Source of the DNA: Bradysia coprophila
Lineage: Eukaryota > Arthropoda > Insecta > Diptera > Sciaridae
Direction: 5' to 3'
DNA length: 64,000 bases
Assembly (NCBI RefSeq): GCF_014529535.1
Contig: NW_023503408.1
Coordinates: 62,001 to 126,000, forward strand
Shown here: piece by piece, positions 37,534 to 47,092 of the stretch
Layout of the letters: every line of letters starts with the position of its first letter
Numbering within the stretch: position 1 is the stretch's first letter
The notes under the pieces: model-generated
Database searches by the model: none
Told to the model about the DNA's origin: nothing
The model's input: only the letters and a program-made list of their open reading frames with translations
Position numbers and translations under genes: made by a program

Positions 37534-38413
37534 CAGTGAGTAAATCTCTAAAATGTTTGATTTCAGTATATTTAGCTAATCCTTCTGTCACATCTTTTGA
37601 CAGCTTTTTACGTTTTAGTACGTTTTCTCTCCCAGTAGCAAAAACCCAATCCCAGCAAAAAAAGAAACTATATCGAATGCCGCAAATGCATTTGAAAACG
37701 AACATTCGGTGAAATACTTTTTTATCACACCAAATGTTTATCATTTTATACAAATATGTTCATCTTTATAATAACATCGGTGAAAAAAAACCTAATTTTG
37801 TCATGCAAAAATGTAGATAAAAATTGACAAAATTGCCGACCACAAAAATATGTCGTCGATTCTCATGCATTTTTTATGCATAGCAAAAGAAGACAGGAAC
37901 AAGCAACGTTTAATAGACTGAATTGTTATTGGGCTCTGACCTGTTATTTGGTCTTTAAACGAAAATAAATAAAATAAATAAATAAATAAATATTTGTCTT
38001 ACAAGAAAGTTGAGCTTTTATGTGAGACAAAATATTACGTTGCTTGATCCTGTCTTCTTTTGCTATGCATAAAAAATGCATGAGAATCGACGACATATTT
38101 TTGTGGTCGGCAATTTTGTCAATTTTTATCTATATTTTTGCATGACAAAATTAGGTTTTTTTTTCACCGATGTTATTATAAAGATGAACATATTTGTATA
38201 AAATGATAAACATTTGGTGTGATAAAAAAGTATTTCACCGAATGTTCGTTTTCAAATGCATTTGCGGCATTCGATATAGTTTCTTTTTTTGCTGGGATTG
38301 GGTTTTTGCTACTGGGAGAGAAAACGTACTAAAACGTAAAAAGCTGTCAAAAGATGTGACAGAAGGATTAGCTAAATATACTGAAATCAAACATTTTAGA
38401 GATTTACTCACTG
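37534..38413. mobile_element. 880-bp TA-flanked MITE, deletion derivative of the foldback element
   Basis: The ends are inverted copies of CAGTGAGTAAATCTCTAAAA flanked by TA (37532-37533, 38414-38415). The arms of about 380 bp match the outer 240 bp and the innermost 130 bp of the 9.3-kb foldback element, skipping its middle. The centre (about 37915-38003) is unpaired and holds GTTATTTGGTCTTTAAACG plus an (AAAT)n tract. It interrupts the copia gag region directly after a KHHH-rich stretch. Confidence 0.8.
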
Positions 38414-38415
38414 TA

Positions 38416-39170
38416 TGATGATGCTTCCTTTGATGCGCATTATGCTTCCCTTCGTGTGCATTATGCTTCCCTTCATTCGCATGCTGCTTCCAATCGTCCG
38501 GATTATGTTTCATTTCGAAACTCGATTCGTTCTTGATACAATTCTTCGCCTTGTGACCCGGCAAACCACACTTGTGACAGCGAAAATGGAAATTGGTATG
38601 ACGGGCTGTACGCTAAAAGCACCGCTACTTATTGTTCGAGAGCGAAGACGGGTTTCTAGCAATAAAAATGTTTTTACTGCATCGGATGTCAAGTTTACGG
38701 TGGAGTTCTCAATTGCCATGACCATAGACGTAAACTCATCAGGCAAACCAGACAACATTAAGGATGCTAGCAATACATCATCGATTATTAATCCTGCCTT
38801 GATGACTTTGAGCGACGTAAGCTTCAACGGATTCACTTTTTTCCAAGGTCATTGTAACCAATTCCTTCAATAATCCCACTTTTCGACATAAACCACTGTC
38901 CTCGAATGCGGATTCTAGCTTCTTCCAAGCTTCCTGTGCTGTGGTGGTGTTGGCAATATACGAAAAAACACTTTCATCGATCAGCAAATTTAGCTCCGAC
39001 CAGGCCTCTAAATCCCGTTCAATTTCCTTCGGTTTAGCTTCATCAGGTTTGTTATCAATGCAAGACCACAAATCCTTGATGACCAAATAATATTTGCACG
39101 CTATTTTCCATGTATCATAGTTCACACGTCCTTTTAACTTGACGATTCGATGAGACAATTCTTGCGACAT
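38416..39170 (-). pseudogene. gag: Copia-type gag, frameshifted and interrupted
   Basis: The reading frame starts at the ATG at 39170 (MSQELSHRIVKLKGRVNYDT), contains the copia/Ty1 gag signature (NYDTWKIACKYYL, LIDESVFSYIANTTTAQEAW), shifts frame near 38835, and continues LIIDDVLLASLMLSGLPDEF. It ends in a CCHC knuckle (CHKCGLPGHKAKNC, about 38540-38580). It would form the RNA-packaging capsid protein. The frameshift and the MITE at 38414 make it nonfunctional. Confidence 0.8.
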
Positions 39171-39321
39171 GATGTTGTACAATGATGTTGTGATGAAAAA
39201 AAAATCAGCAAAAATTCTTGACAAATGCGACCATCGTTGCACGAAAAAACAAATTGCAAAACGACTGAACGTTAATTATCACGAAACGATGAATATTTTT
39301 GCGTGATGAGGGCCAATAACC

Positions 39322-39484
39322 TGTTGTAATCCATTTGGATCAGCAGAGTACACAAGGTTACACAGCCTTTCAGTTAAATGCTTGGTATGACAGTGACGTT
39401 TATTTTGTTCTCTTAAATACATCAAACAGTATGGTCTTAACTACGTTGGCCATACGACCAGTTAGATATTACAATATTTCAACA
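39322..39484 (-). repeat. 5' LTR of the copia-type element
   Basis: 163 bp and directly upstream (minus strand) of the primer-binding-site-like GGTTATTGGCCC and the gag region. Confidence 0.85.
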
Positions 39485-39659
39485 AAAAACCAGACTATGG
39501 TAAGGTACAATTTCGGGTGGTAGAAAATTGAAAACTGAAAATTTGTCAGTGGCGGAACATTTTTATTTTATTTATTTATTAATAAAATTGTTGTATTGCT
39601 TGGTCAGTAATTCAACATTGACAAAGTGTTGTATTGCTTTGACTTGACCAAAATTGTTG

Positions 39660-40745
39660 AAAAAATTTCTTTTATTCAACGAAGGGCGAACGAAACGTAA
39701 ACGGTAACACTTCTTCTTCTTCTTCTTTTTCAGCCTGTTTCTATCTACTGCTGGACGTAGGCCTCTCCAACTTCTTTCCATTTCGTACGATCCATTGCCA
39801 TTTGCTGCCAGTTTGTACCTGCAATATTCTTAATTCCGTTTGTCCATCTCTCTGGTGGTCTACCTATAGCTCGTCTTTTATATGGTCGCCAGTTCATGAT
39901 CTTTTTGGTCCAACGTTCGTCTGTCCTTCTTGCAATATGTCCCGCCCAGCTCCATTTCAGAGATGCTATTCTTTCCATGACATCAACGACCCTGGTTTGT
40001 TGTCGAATCCATTGATTCGTCATTCTGTCTCTGAGTGTTATTCCGAGCATACTCCGTTCCATGGCTCTTTGTGTCACTCTCAATTTATCTTCGGATGCTT
40101 TCGTTAAAGTTAACGTTTCCGCTCCATAAGTGAGCACTGGAAGGACACAAGTGTCGAAAACTTTGCGTTTCAGACTATTATTCACTTTGCTTTTGAAAAT
40201 TAGTCTGAGTTTTCCGAACGCTGCCCATGCAAGACCAATCCTACGTCTTATTTCTGCAGTTTGGCTGTCCAGACCTAACCTCAGTTTATGTCCTAGATAT
40301 ACATAGCTGTCGACTCGTTCAATGACAGTGTCACCAATTTTGATTTCTCTATCGTCCCCGATGTTGGTCATGACTTTTGTTTTCGATAAGTTCATCTTGA
40401 GGCCAACTTTGCTTGCCTCTTCACTTAACTGTTGTAGCATAAGCTGACGGTAAACGGTAACACGTTTACTGTTAACTATAGAGTCAAATATTTCAGAGTC
40501 AGCAGTGATCATAAATGATACAAAAGTAACGTCCTTCATATCTATGTAGGGTGAGACCAATATCTTGCATGACATGTCTTCAGCCGACGAGATAACGTTC
40601 TTCCGCAACAAATAATTGACAACGTCCTTTTCGGTAACAGACGGATCGAAATTGGTTACATAAGGAACCTTATGTGTATGAGCCGGCGCTGAAATATTTC
40701 GTGATTGAATTTGTTTTTGTGGATTGCTAATCCTAGTGTGCAAAT
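39660..40745 (-). pseudogene. Gag-like ORF of an unidentified retroelement, split by the RTE insertion
   Basis: Residues encoded upstream of the RTE insertion (40745-40450) read VPYVTNFDPSVTEKDVVNYL and then DVTFVSFMITADSEIFDSIV. This resembles the RRM-like domain of non-LTR ORF1 proteins; that assignment is inference. Beyond the insertion the frame would run a few residues to a stop near 39676. The RTE insertion truncates it. Confidence 0.5.
39711..40449 (-). mobile_element. RTE non-LTR 3' fragment with 14-bp target duplication
   Basis: The minus strand encodes the last 240 residues of the RTE polyprotein, nearly identical to 19380-20099, with a (GAA)n tail at 39711-39731. GTAAACGGTAACAC flanks it on both sides (39697-39710, 40450-40463). 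The element landed inside a gag-like frame, producing a chimeric open frame. Confidence 0.9.
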
Positions 40746-40826
40746 TGAAATAGGAGAATCGAGTAGTCTAACTTTGTTTTCTGTACGATAATTTAGAGAA
40801 AAAATAAATCATTCTTCACGGAACAG

Positions 40827-41165
40827 TCAAGGCATTAAGTACAATTTTAATGAGAACCTTGTTTTGCGGTTTTGCGGTTTAACTGCAGAGCTTTCGACTT
40901 TAGCAGATACCGGTGCAGCAACTGACGTTTTGGTCGATACATCGACTGAGAAACTAGAAGAGGCAGGTGACTTAGCAGGTCGAGTGGCATCAGATTGAGT
41001 GATTTCAGACGCGGTCAACGGAATTGGTCCACATACATTAGGAGACTCGGATAAATGATTTCCCTGTCGCATTCGCATTCCGTTTGCCGACGGAGAACCA
41101 CTCATTGAGTCGCTCACCGACGGAGAACTACTCATTAAGTCTCGGGGTTTTTCTTTTTTGTTCAT
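40827..41165 (-). other. Serine-rich open frame, possible N-terminus of the gag-like ORF
   Basis: An ATG at 41165 opens MNKKEKPRDLMSSSPSVSDS, a Ser/Pro-rich, low-complexity 112-residue frame. It lies just upstream of the gag-like frame on the same strand. Disordered Ser-rich N-termini are common in non-LTR ORF1 proteins, so it may be the start of the same ORF with a frame break near 40800. Confidence 0.35.
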
Positions 41166-41316
41166 ATTCGAAATAAAAAGTTCTCGTTGAATACACGCAA
41201 AAATGGGGCACGAAATACAGCACAATTATTAAACATCCGGTACTTTTTGGAAATACTTGATATCCGCGAGTCAATAAAACCACTTTTCTTGAAATTGTGC
41301 TAATCTTTATTTTATT

Positions 41317-41360
41317 TAACCGACCACGGTTTCGATTGCCATGCAATCATCTTCAGGGTT
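41317..41360 (-). ncRNA. Hammerhead-ribozyme-like motif at the Penelope-like element end
   Basis: On the minus strand: AACC (41360-41357, stem I), CTGAAGA core (41356-41350), an unpaired T, GATTGC-ATG-GCAATC stem II (41348-41334), GAAA core (41333-41330), ACC-GT-GGT minimal stem III, C at 41322 as cleavage base, then GGTT closing stem I. All core positions of a type I hammerhead are present with a very short stem III, as described for Penelope-like elements. The extra T after CTGAAGA departs from the consensus. Activity is untested. Confidence 0.5.
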
Positions 41361-41500
41361 CTCTTAGTGACTTATTGACCACAAGAATTTCGTCGTTTTC
41401 TTTGAGATACGTTTTGGTTTCTTGCAGTTGTTTCTTGAGGAAAAGTTCTTTGCAGGAATATTTCGTTCGGGAATTTTTGAAATTCGTGATAATGTTGGCC
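41353..41500 (-). pseudogene. Penelope-like element, inverted N-terminal piece
   Basis: The minus frame reads CKELFLKKQLQETKTYLKEN then DEILVVNKS before a stop. This resembles the segment just before the KADKGN box of Penelope-like RTs. It lies head to head with the plus-strand RT C-terminus that starts near 41527, so the 5' part of this copy is inverted. Confidence 0.45.
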
Positions 41501-41514
41501 AGTTTCAACCGTAA

Positions 41515-42373
41515 TTCCGTCTTCAACCAATACAACAACCGGTTACAGTTCACCTTAGAAGAAGAAAAGGATAACCAAATCGCCTTTCTAGACGTTTTAT
41601 GTATCCGTCAAGGACAATCAATCAAGACTAATTGGTACCATAAATCGACATGGTCAGGCAGATACCTGAATTACCGTTCACACCTACCAATGACGTACAA
41701 ACGCAATACGATTTGCATACTCACCCAAAAGATTCTGGAACTAGCCGACCCTGAATTTCATAAGGATAATTTGACATTGCTGAAAAGAACTTTGATAGAA
41801 AACGGATATCCAAAGAGACTTGTCAATGACGTGATACTTTCCACAACCCAAAAATTCGGCAACTACACCAATAGGGATCAACACAAAGAAGCTAGAGATC
41901 TTAACAACATGGTAGCAATACCCTACGTCTCTGGCTTATTCGAAAATCTGAAAAAAGAACTTGGAAAGAATGGAATTCGAGCAGTGGCGAAACCGGATAA
42001 CAATTTGAAAATGTCGGTATTCAGTCGACTCAAGGACAAAACACCAATCCTGCAACAGTCCAATGTAGTATACGAGGTACCATGCACATATGGAAAACGG
42101 TATTGTGGAAGAACACGACAGAAATTAGGCAAGAGAATAGGCCAACATGACTACCACATCTCCACCAACGATGAACAACATAGTGGTCTCAGCGAACATG
42201 CCATTCAGACTGGCCACAAACCAAGATGGAGTGGAGTCAAGATTGTCCATAAAGAAAAGAACGAAAAGAGGCTAAACATCCTGGAGAGTATCGCTATCAA
42301 AAAGACTTCGTCGAATTTAAACCGCCAATTGGACAGTCAATACTTACCAGTTGCTTACAACAACATTATCTGA
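41515..42373 (+). pseudogene. Penelope-like retroelement, RT C-terminus plus GIY-YIG endonuclease
   Basis: A continuous frame has YNNRLQFTLEEEKDNQIAFL and YHKSTWSGRYLNYRSHLP (late RT blocks), VAIPYVSGLFENLKKEL (linker), and VVYEVPCTYGKRYCGRTRQK followed by KRIGQHDYH and LNILESIAIKK (GIY-YIG nuclease with the conserved Tyr, Arg, His and Glu). YCG replaces the usual YIG. The first two thirds of RT, including YxDD, are missing from this strand. The nuclease frame itself is open to its natural end. Confidence 0.8.
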
Positions 42374-42821
42374 CTTCCGAAGAACAGTGAGGGAAAAGAA
42401 CCTAGTCATGTAAGCGCCCCTCTATGGCTGTTATCATGGTGAATTCAGACAGCTGTGATAATGTGTCATTGACATTGAAGTTTGTTTAGTAAACAAAACG
42501 GACCGTGCAATTTAATAAATTTTTTTAGACGTAATTCTTATCAGAATTCAATAAATTTAGGTAAAAATTGTCCTAATTTATGTGTAACTCCATGGAAGCT
42601 TATGTGCCTTTGTTATTTCTAGTCATTGATAATGTCTGCGATGTGCAGACGAAATATTTGGCGTTAAATAAAATCCATTTGAGCGAATGAGACACAAAAA
42701 ACAGAATCTAAGTAAATCGTTCGAGGCGCGTAAATTTGAAATTAGTCTGTTCCAGTCTTTTTCTTTTTGGATTTTTTTTTCTTTTTCTTGAATAAATAAA
42801 CGAGAAATACCCTACAACCAA
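42374..42821. other. 3' flank of the Penelope-like element
   Basis: No gene seen. The first 250 bp may be the element's noncoding end; its boundary is not resolved. Confidence 0.35.
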
Positions 42822-43531
42822 GGACAGTCAAAAAAGTGCATTTTTATGATTTTGGTGTTTATCGATTTCAGCTGTTTTAACAATACAAATTATAATGGCG
42901 AAACAGCTGAAATCGATGAAACACGTATAGAATAACTTTTTTTTGATACCAACATCGAAAGTTGATACTTTCGCCCTCGAAATCCGGGGCGAAAGTAAAA
43001 AAATGCAAGTTATGTGTTTGAGCGGGGAGAAAGAAAGAATACATAAAGCGAAAGTCAATATACATAATGCGAAAGTCGACTACATAATGTAATAGTCGAC
43101 TCTTGTCAATAAGTGTACTGCGATCAAAATTGAAATAAAGCGTGCGCCAGTGCTCTTATTGAAATTAACATACGAAGTTGATAATTTTTGTTGTTAATGA
43201 TTTGTTAGTTATTTGTTAATTTTTGTGTGTGTTATTGTTGTGATGGCTAAATAATTAAATTTTTGATATACCAGGGGGCTGCCGCCCCCTGGACCCCCGC
43301 ATTTTCTGGCTAAATGCTTTCATATTTCAACATTTTGTTCTGCTGTTTGCGATACGTATCAACTTTCGATGTTGGTATCAAAAAAAATAGTATGAACGAC
43401 TCGGGGCAAAAGTAAAAAAAATCAACCTGTGCGATTGAGGCCCTTGCCTTCGGCGCGGGCATCAACTCTCGCACACGGTTGAATTTTTTTACTTTCGCCC
43501 CTTGTCATTCAATGTACTATTTTGACTGTCC
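42822..43531. mobile_element. 710-bp MITE with GGACAGTCAAAA ends and a GC-rich hairpin
   Basis: 12-bp perfect inverted ends (GGACAGTCAAAA at 42822, TTTTGACTGTCC to 43531). A second inverted pair lies inside (TTTTGATACCAACATCGAAAG at about 42938-42960 with its inverse at about 43366-43387), and there is a 34-bp GC-rich hairpin near 43271-43300. Several ACTTTCGCCCC phrases occur in both orientations. No protein is encoded. Confidence 0.6.
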
Positions 43532-43539
43532 CAGGCTGT

Positions 43540-45107
43540 ACCAGGTAAAATTTTGCAATTTCAAACCGACATTGTCAGAAAAAGTAATTGGATTTCTTTG
43601 TATCTGTCATGGCACCGATACCATTAAGGAAGTGTTCGAGGGAAAAGTGTCCACCGGAAAACATTTCCTCGGATAGCATTTGGCAATGTTTCAGCTGTCA
43701 GGCTCTTTCATTTGGCCTGCTACGAGATCAAAAAGAGACCGGAGGAACTGTTCCTCAGTGACAACATTATAATGGTCTGTGATTAGTGTTTGGCGAATCG
43801 TAGAGAGATTTCTGGAGGCAACATGGTGCAGACCACAATTAATGTTGGCAATCCGACGCGGTCCATTTCGAAACCTACCTTGGCAGTATCAACTCCATTG
43901 AAAAGCAAAGAAAACAATCAATTGCAATCCGTCGTTGAATCGTTGATTCATAAGGTGGAAAGTCAAACGAAAACCATTGGAACTTTGCTAACTTCGATTG
44001 AGTCGATCAAAGGAACGGTGAAAGAGCAAACAGCAGCAATTGGTGAATCGAGCAAAATCAACATTGAATATTTCTCATCAATTAAGGAATCGTTGAACGA
44101 AATAACTACTGTAAACCGGAAGTTTTTGTATGCTTGAAAGATTACATCGGCTGATGTTGATATTCGTAAATTGGTGAAAAAAGGGCGTGATCTATCCGAA
44201 TACAGATTTGTATCCTTCCGTATTGGATGTTCATTGGTTGACTTCAATAAGCTGATGGATCCGATATATTGGCCGTCGAACACGAAGTGACGCTACGCCA
44301 AGTAATTCGAACCATCTCTCTAAAATTTCATATGTTCGGGCATGCTATGGTCGTAATACAACGAGTCAGCCGCTCATCACAGTATTTTTCCAAAGTACAT
44401 TATCAGTCATCGTTAGTCAATCTGCAAGCAATCTAAACTGTGTTCAACCGCAACCTGTCTGAACCGTTAATTCGATCAATGAACCGGAACGCACATCATT
44501 ATTACCGATCTATTACGACAACGCCAGAAGCATCACAAATAAGCGAAATATTTGCATGAAAATTGAACTATCCGTCTACAAGGTGTTGGCCTTCACTTCA
44601 CTGTCTACCGTCATGATGGGAAAGTGCAGACACAAAGGCGTTGTGGCGGCGTAGCAATATTGGTGCATCATTCACTGAACAGTAAATCTGTTTCATTCGA
44701 TTCATCCATTGACCAGGAATTGCCGAGTGAATTTTTGGCCATTGAAATACGTATAAAACCGCAGTCGATAATTATCTATGTCTGTTACTTGAGTACCTAA
44801 ATTTGATCTGGACATTGTGCTGAAACACTATCAACGTATCAAATTCATCATTGAACGGTACCGTAATCATAGAATTCTAGTAATTGGAGATTTTAATATA
44901 CATGACATTAATTGGACACCTCATGACGACGACGAGAACGTGTTTCTACCGCACACATCAGTGGAATCGAATGTAATTCAAAATCGATCAAATTATCACG
45001 TCGAAGCACTAGATTCCTTGGAAAAGATGATGAGCCTGCCGTTATGTCAGTTGTTATCGAAAATCCGAAATAGAGATGTTGAATCAATGAAATTAAATCT
45101 AAAATAA
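43540..45107 (+). pseudogene. Decayed non-LTR retrotransposon (ORF1 plus endonuclease)
   Basis: ORF1-like pieces include a coiled-coil frame at 43790-44137 (SVVESLIHKVESQTKTIGTL). After a stop, LVKKGRDLSEYRFVSFRIGC and KLMDPIYWP resemble the RRM-like gag region. ORF2 remnants start with YDNARSIT near 44515 and KPQSIIIYVCY near 44760. The clearest is HRILVIGDFNIHDINW at 44867-44920, the GDFN motif of the apurinic-like endonuclease. Multiple frame breaks make it dead; no RT domain is seen. Confidence 0.65.
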
Positions 45108-45116
45108 AATTTTGGT

Positions 45117-45191
45117 GCCACGACTGGAACCCGAACCCAGAATATCCACCTTGCCGGGGTGTTGCTCTAACCAATTGAGCTGCTGTGGACA
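45117..45191 (-). tRNA. tRNA-like sequence, possible tRNA-Ala(GGC)-like pseudogene or tRNA-derived repeat
   Basis: On the minus strand, AGCTCAATTGGTTAGAGCA gives a D-arm and A box, ACACC-CCGGCAA-GGTGG an anticodon arm whose loop would read GGC, and CTGGG-TTCGGGT-TCCAG a good T-arm and B box. The acceptor stem pairs at only about four of seven positions, and position 33 is C instead of the near-universal T. A homologous sequence at 2186-2262 suggests a dispersed family. Confidence 0.4.
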
Positions 45192-45957
45192 TTTTAATTT
45201 CAGATGCCAGTAATATGGGCTACTGTGCACAGATATTACTTGTTTCTAGCATTTACACACGTTTCGTGCCACCTACATATACATGCGTCTGTTGTATTCT
45301 CTTATAACTCAGTGTCCATTATTTTATATGTGTATTGAATATCGACATCAATTCGATGTCATCTAAAATGTACAGTGATACCGCTATCAACACATTATAG
45401 CATTGATCGCATAGGACGAGAATACCTCGAATGATTAATATATTCGAATATTTTTACCAGTAATAGTTGACTGAAATAATCTAGAACTTAGAATTTGAAG
45501 TGAAATTATGAAGGCTACATATACTTACTCAGGCGCAAAAAACACCTACAATCGCTAAAATACTCTTATCCGAAAACATGTGTTGCTCTCAATGCGAGAG
45601 ACCAATTCTTTATACTTATGCTTATAATGTGCTTACCTATTTAACAGCAGACGGATGTGATATGTTCCTATCACAAGTAATGGACGTTGAAAATCCAAAA
45701 GCGGATGATCGTAATGATAATAAAAACGAAGTAATTTACATGGACGAAGAAAAGTTCTAAGGGTGAGCGATCTTTTTCAATTATTTTTGTTGAAAGTTAG
45801 CTAAAATTAGAGTCTATTAGTGAAAATACACTAAAACATTCATTCCTCTTAATTCCATACTAAAATTTACAGGTATAACCCACGTTTTGTTCGTACTGAC
45901 ATACGTTTTCTAATGGATACTGAACATACTGAAATGAATTAATAACCCATTGGTTTT
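45192..45957. other. No gene recognised
   Basis: AT-rich. A 60-codon frame at 45578-45760 ending in acidic residues has no recognisable domain. Confidence 0.35.
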
Positions 45958-45959
45958 TA

Positions 45960-46560
45960 GCCCCGTACGAAGTACAAAGGGGCTTATAGGATTACGATGC
46001 CGTGTGTAATTGATGGAATTCGAAGCAGACGGTAAGGGCAAAGTGTTTGCCTATGTTCATAGATGACGAATCCGCAATAAAAATTTTGTCTGACCGTCTG
46101 TCCGTCTGACTGTCACGTCGATATCTTGAGTAAATCAAATCCGATTTCAAAATTTTTTTAGTGAGGCTAAGTTCGAAGATGGGCATATTCGGGTCGGCCC
46201 TTCGAGAGTTAGGGCCACCTAAGTGATTTAAGGTCTTTTGGTGATATTTGTGGCAAAATAAACGATGGAAACATAAATGACACAGCAAATGATTGGTATT
46301 GTCAATACCAATCCAGGAAAAATCGGGTGAGTGGACCGTGAGTTAGGGCCTTAGAAGTGAACGGCTACTCGGCCCTATGTGTATTTTGCATATAAGTCGA
46401 GTAAATTTCATCCGTTTTTCGTAATTTTTGTTTCATTTGAGAGGTAATCAAAGGCCGAATAGAATTTTGTTGAAAAAAAAAGTTAAATTTGGGTCCTCGG
46501 ACTGAGGCCGATACTAGAAATAAATTAAAATTTTAGGGCTATTTGAAATTTTTGTTTCAT
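45960..46560 (+). repeat. AGCCCCGTACGAAGTAC-family repeat
   Basis: Starts AGCCCCGTACGAAGTACAAA and carries GTCTGACCGTCTGTCCGTC in place of a pure GTCC tract, then GAGGCTAAGTTCGAAGATGG. The copy at 56634-57310 is of the same subtype (CGATGCCGTGTGTAATTGATG). A small inverted repeat (ACATTTCAAATGTCACACTG and its inverse) follows at 46628-46722. Confidence 0.75.
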
Positions 46561-46819
46561 TTGAAAGGAACGCCGACCGTTTCGTTTTCAATAATTTTCT
46601 TACAACTTTTCCACTTACAGGCTTTAACATTTCAAATGTCACACTGTCATTTTTTTCAAAGAATGCCATTGTGAATTCGCAATTCTCAGAAAAATTTGAC
46701 AGTGAGACATTTGAAATGTCAAAGACTGTATTTCTGTTCGAGTGAAATTTTAAGTGGATGTGGCGTGGTGGGTCACATAATGAGATTCTCATTCGATTCG
46801 ACTCAGCAAATAATAATCC

Positions 46820-47085
46820 AAATATACCATTTCATTTTATACCATTTGAGATTGCTTAATCCATTGAATGCTGTAGTAAAATATAATCCTTTTTAATGAC
46901 TTTATTGACCTTAATCGCTTAACAACTTACCCACTTAGGGTAGCTGCACTCTTTAATAGTCTGAGAGTTGCAAAAAAGGGGTTTGTACCTATTACGCATC
47001 TTTTATGAAGAACTTTGCATAAGAAAAGTGCATGTTTTCGGTTTTCGATCACCTCACATTAACCGCACACAAGCACTGAGGACTT
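46820..47085 (+). repeat. Dispersed duplicate, copy 1
   Basis: About 240 bp starting CCAAATATACCATTTCA and ending TTTTCGGTTTTCGATCACC. It is duplicated at 57681-57918 with small indels and likewise preceded by the same repeat subtype, so the two loci form a decayed segmental duplication. Confidence 0.75.
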
Positions 47086-47092
47086 TTTAGCC

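Larger units (their letters stand above)
27107..39484 (-). mobile_element. Copia-type LTR retrotransposon gutted by nested insertions
   Basis: LTRs at 27107-27269 (3') and 39322-39484 (5') are each 163 bp, differ at two adjacent positions, start TGTTGAAATATT and end TACAACA on the minus strand. The 5-bp duplication AAAAA flanks both ends (27102-27106, 39485-39489). Directly after the 5' LTR is GGTTATTGGCCC, like the primer-binding site used by Drosophila copia. A purine tract AAGTGGGTG precedes the 3' LTR. The gag region remains at 38415-39170. No protease, integrase or RT is visible, so it was either non-autonomous or lost pol before or during the nested insertions. The near-identical LTRs mean the insertion is young, and the nested insertions younger still unless they travelled with it. 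Confidence 0.85.

Noticed and set aside
39745..40743. A single 332-residue gene
   Set aside because: It is a fusion created by the RTE insertion, shown by the 14-bp target duplication at the junction.
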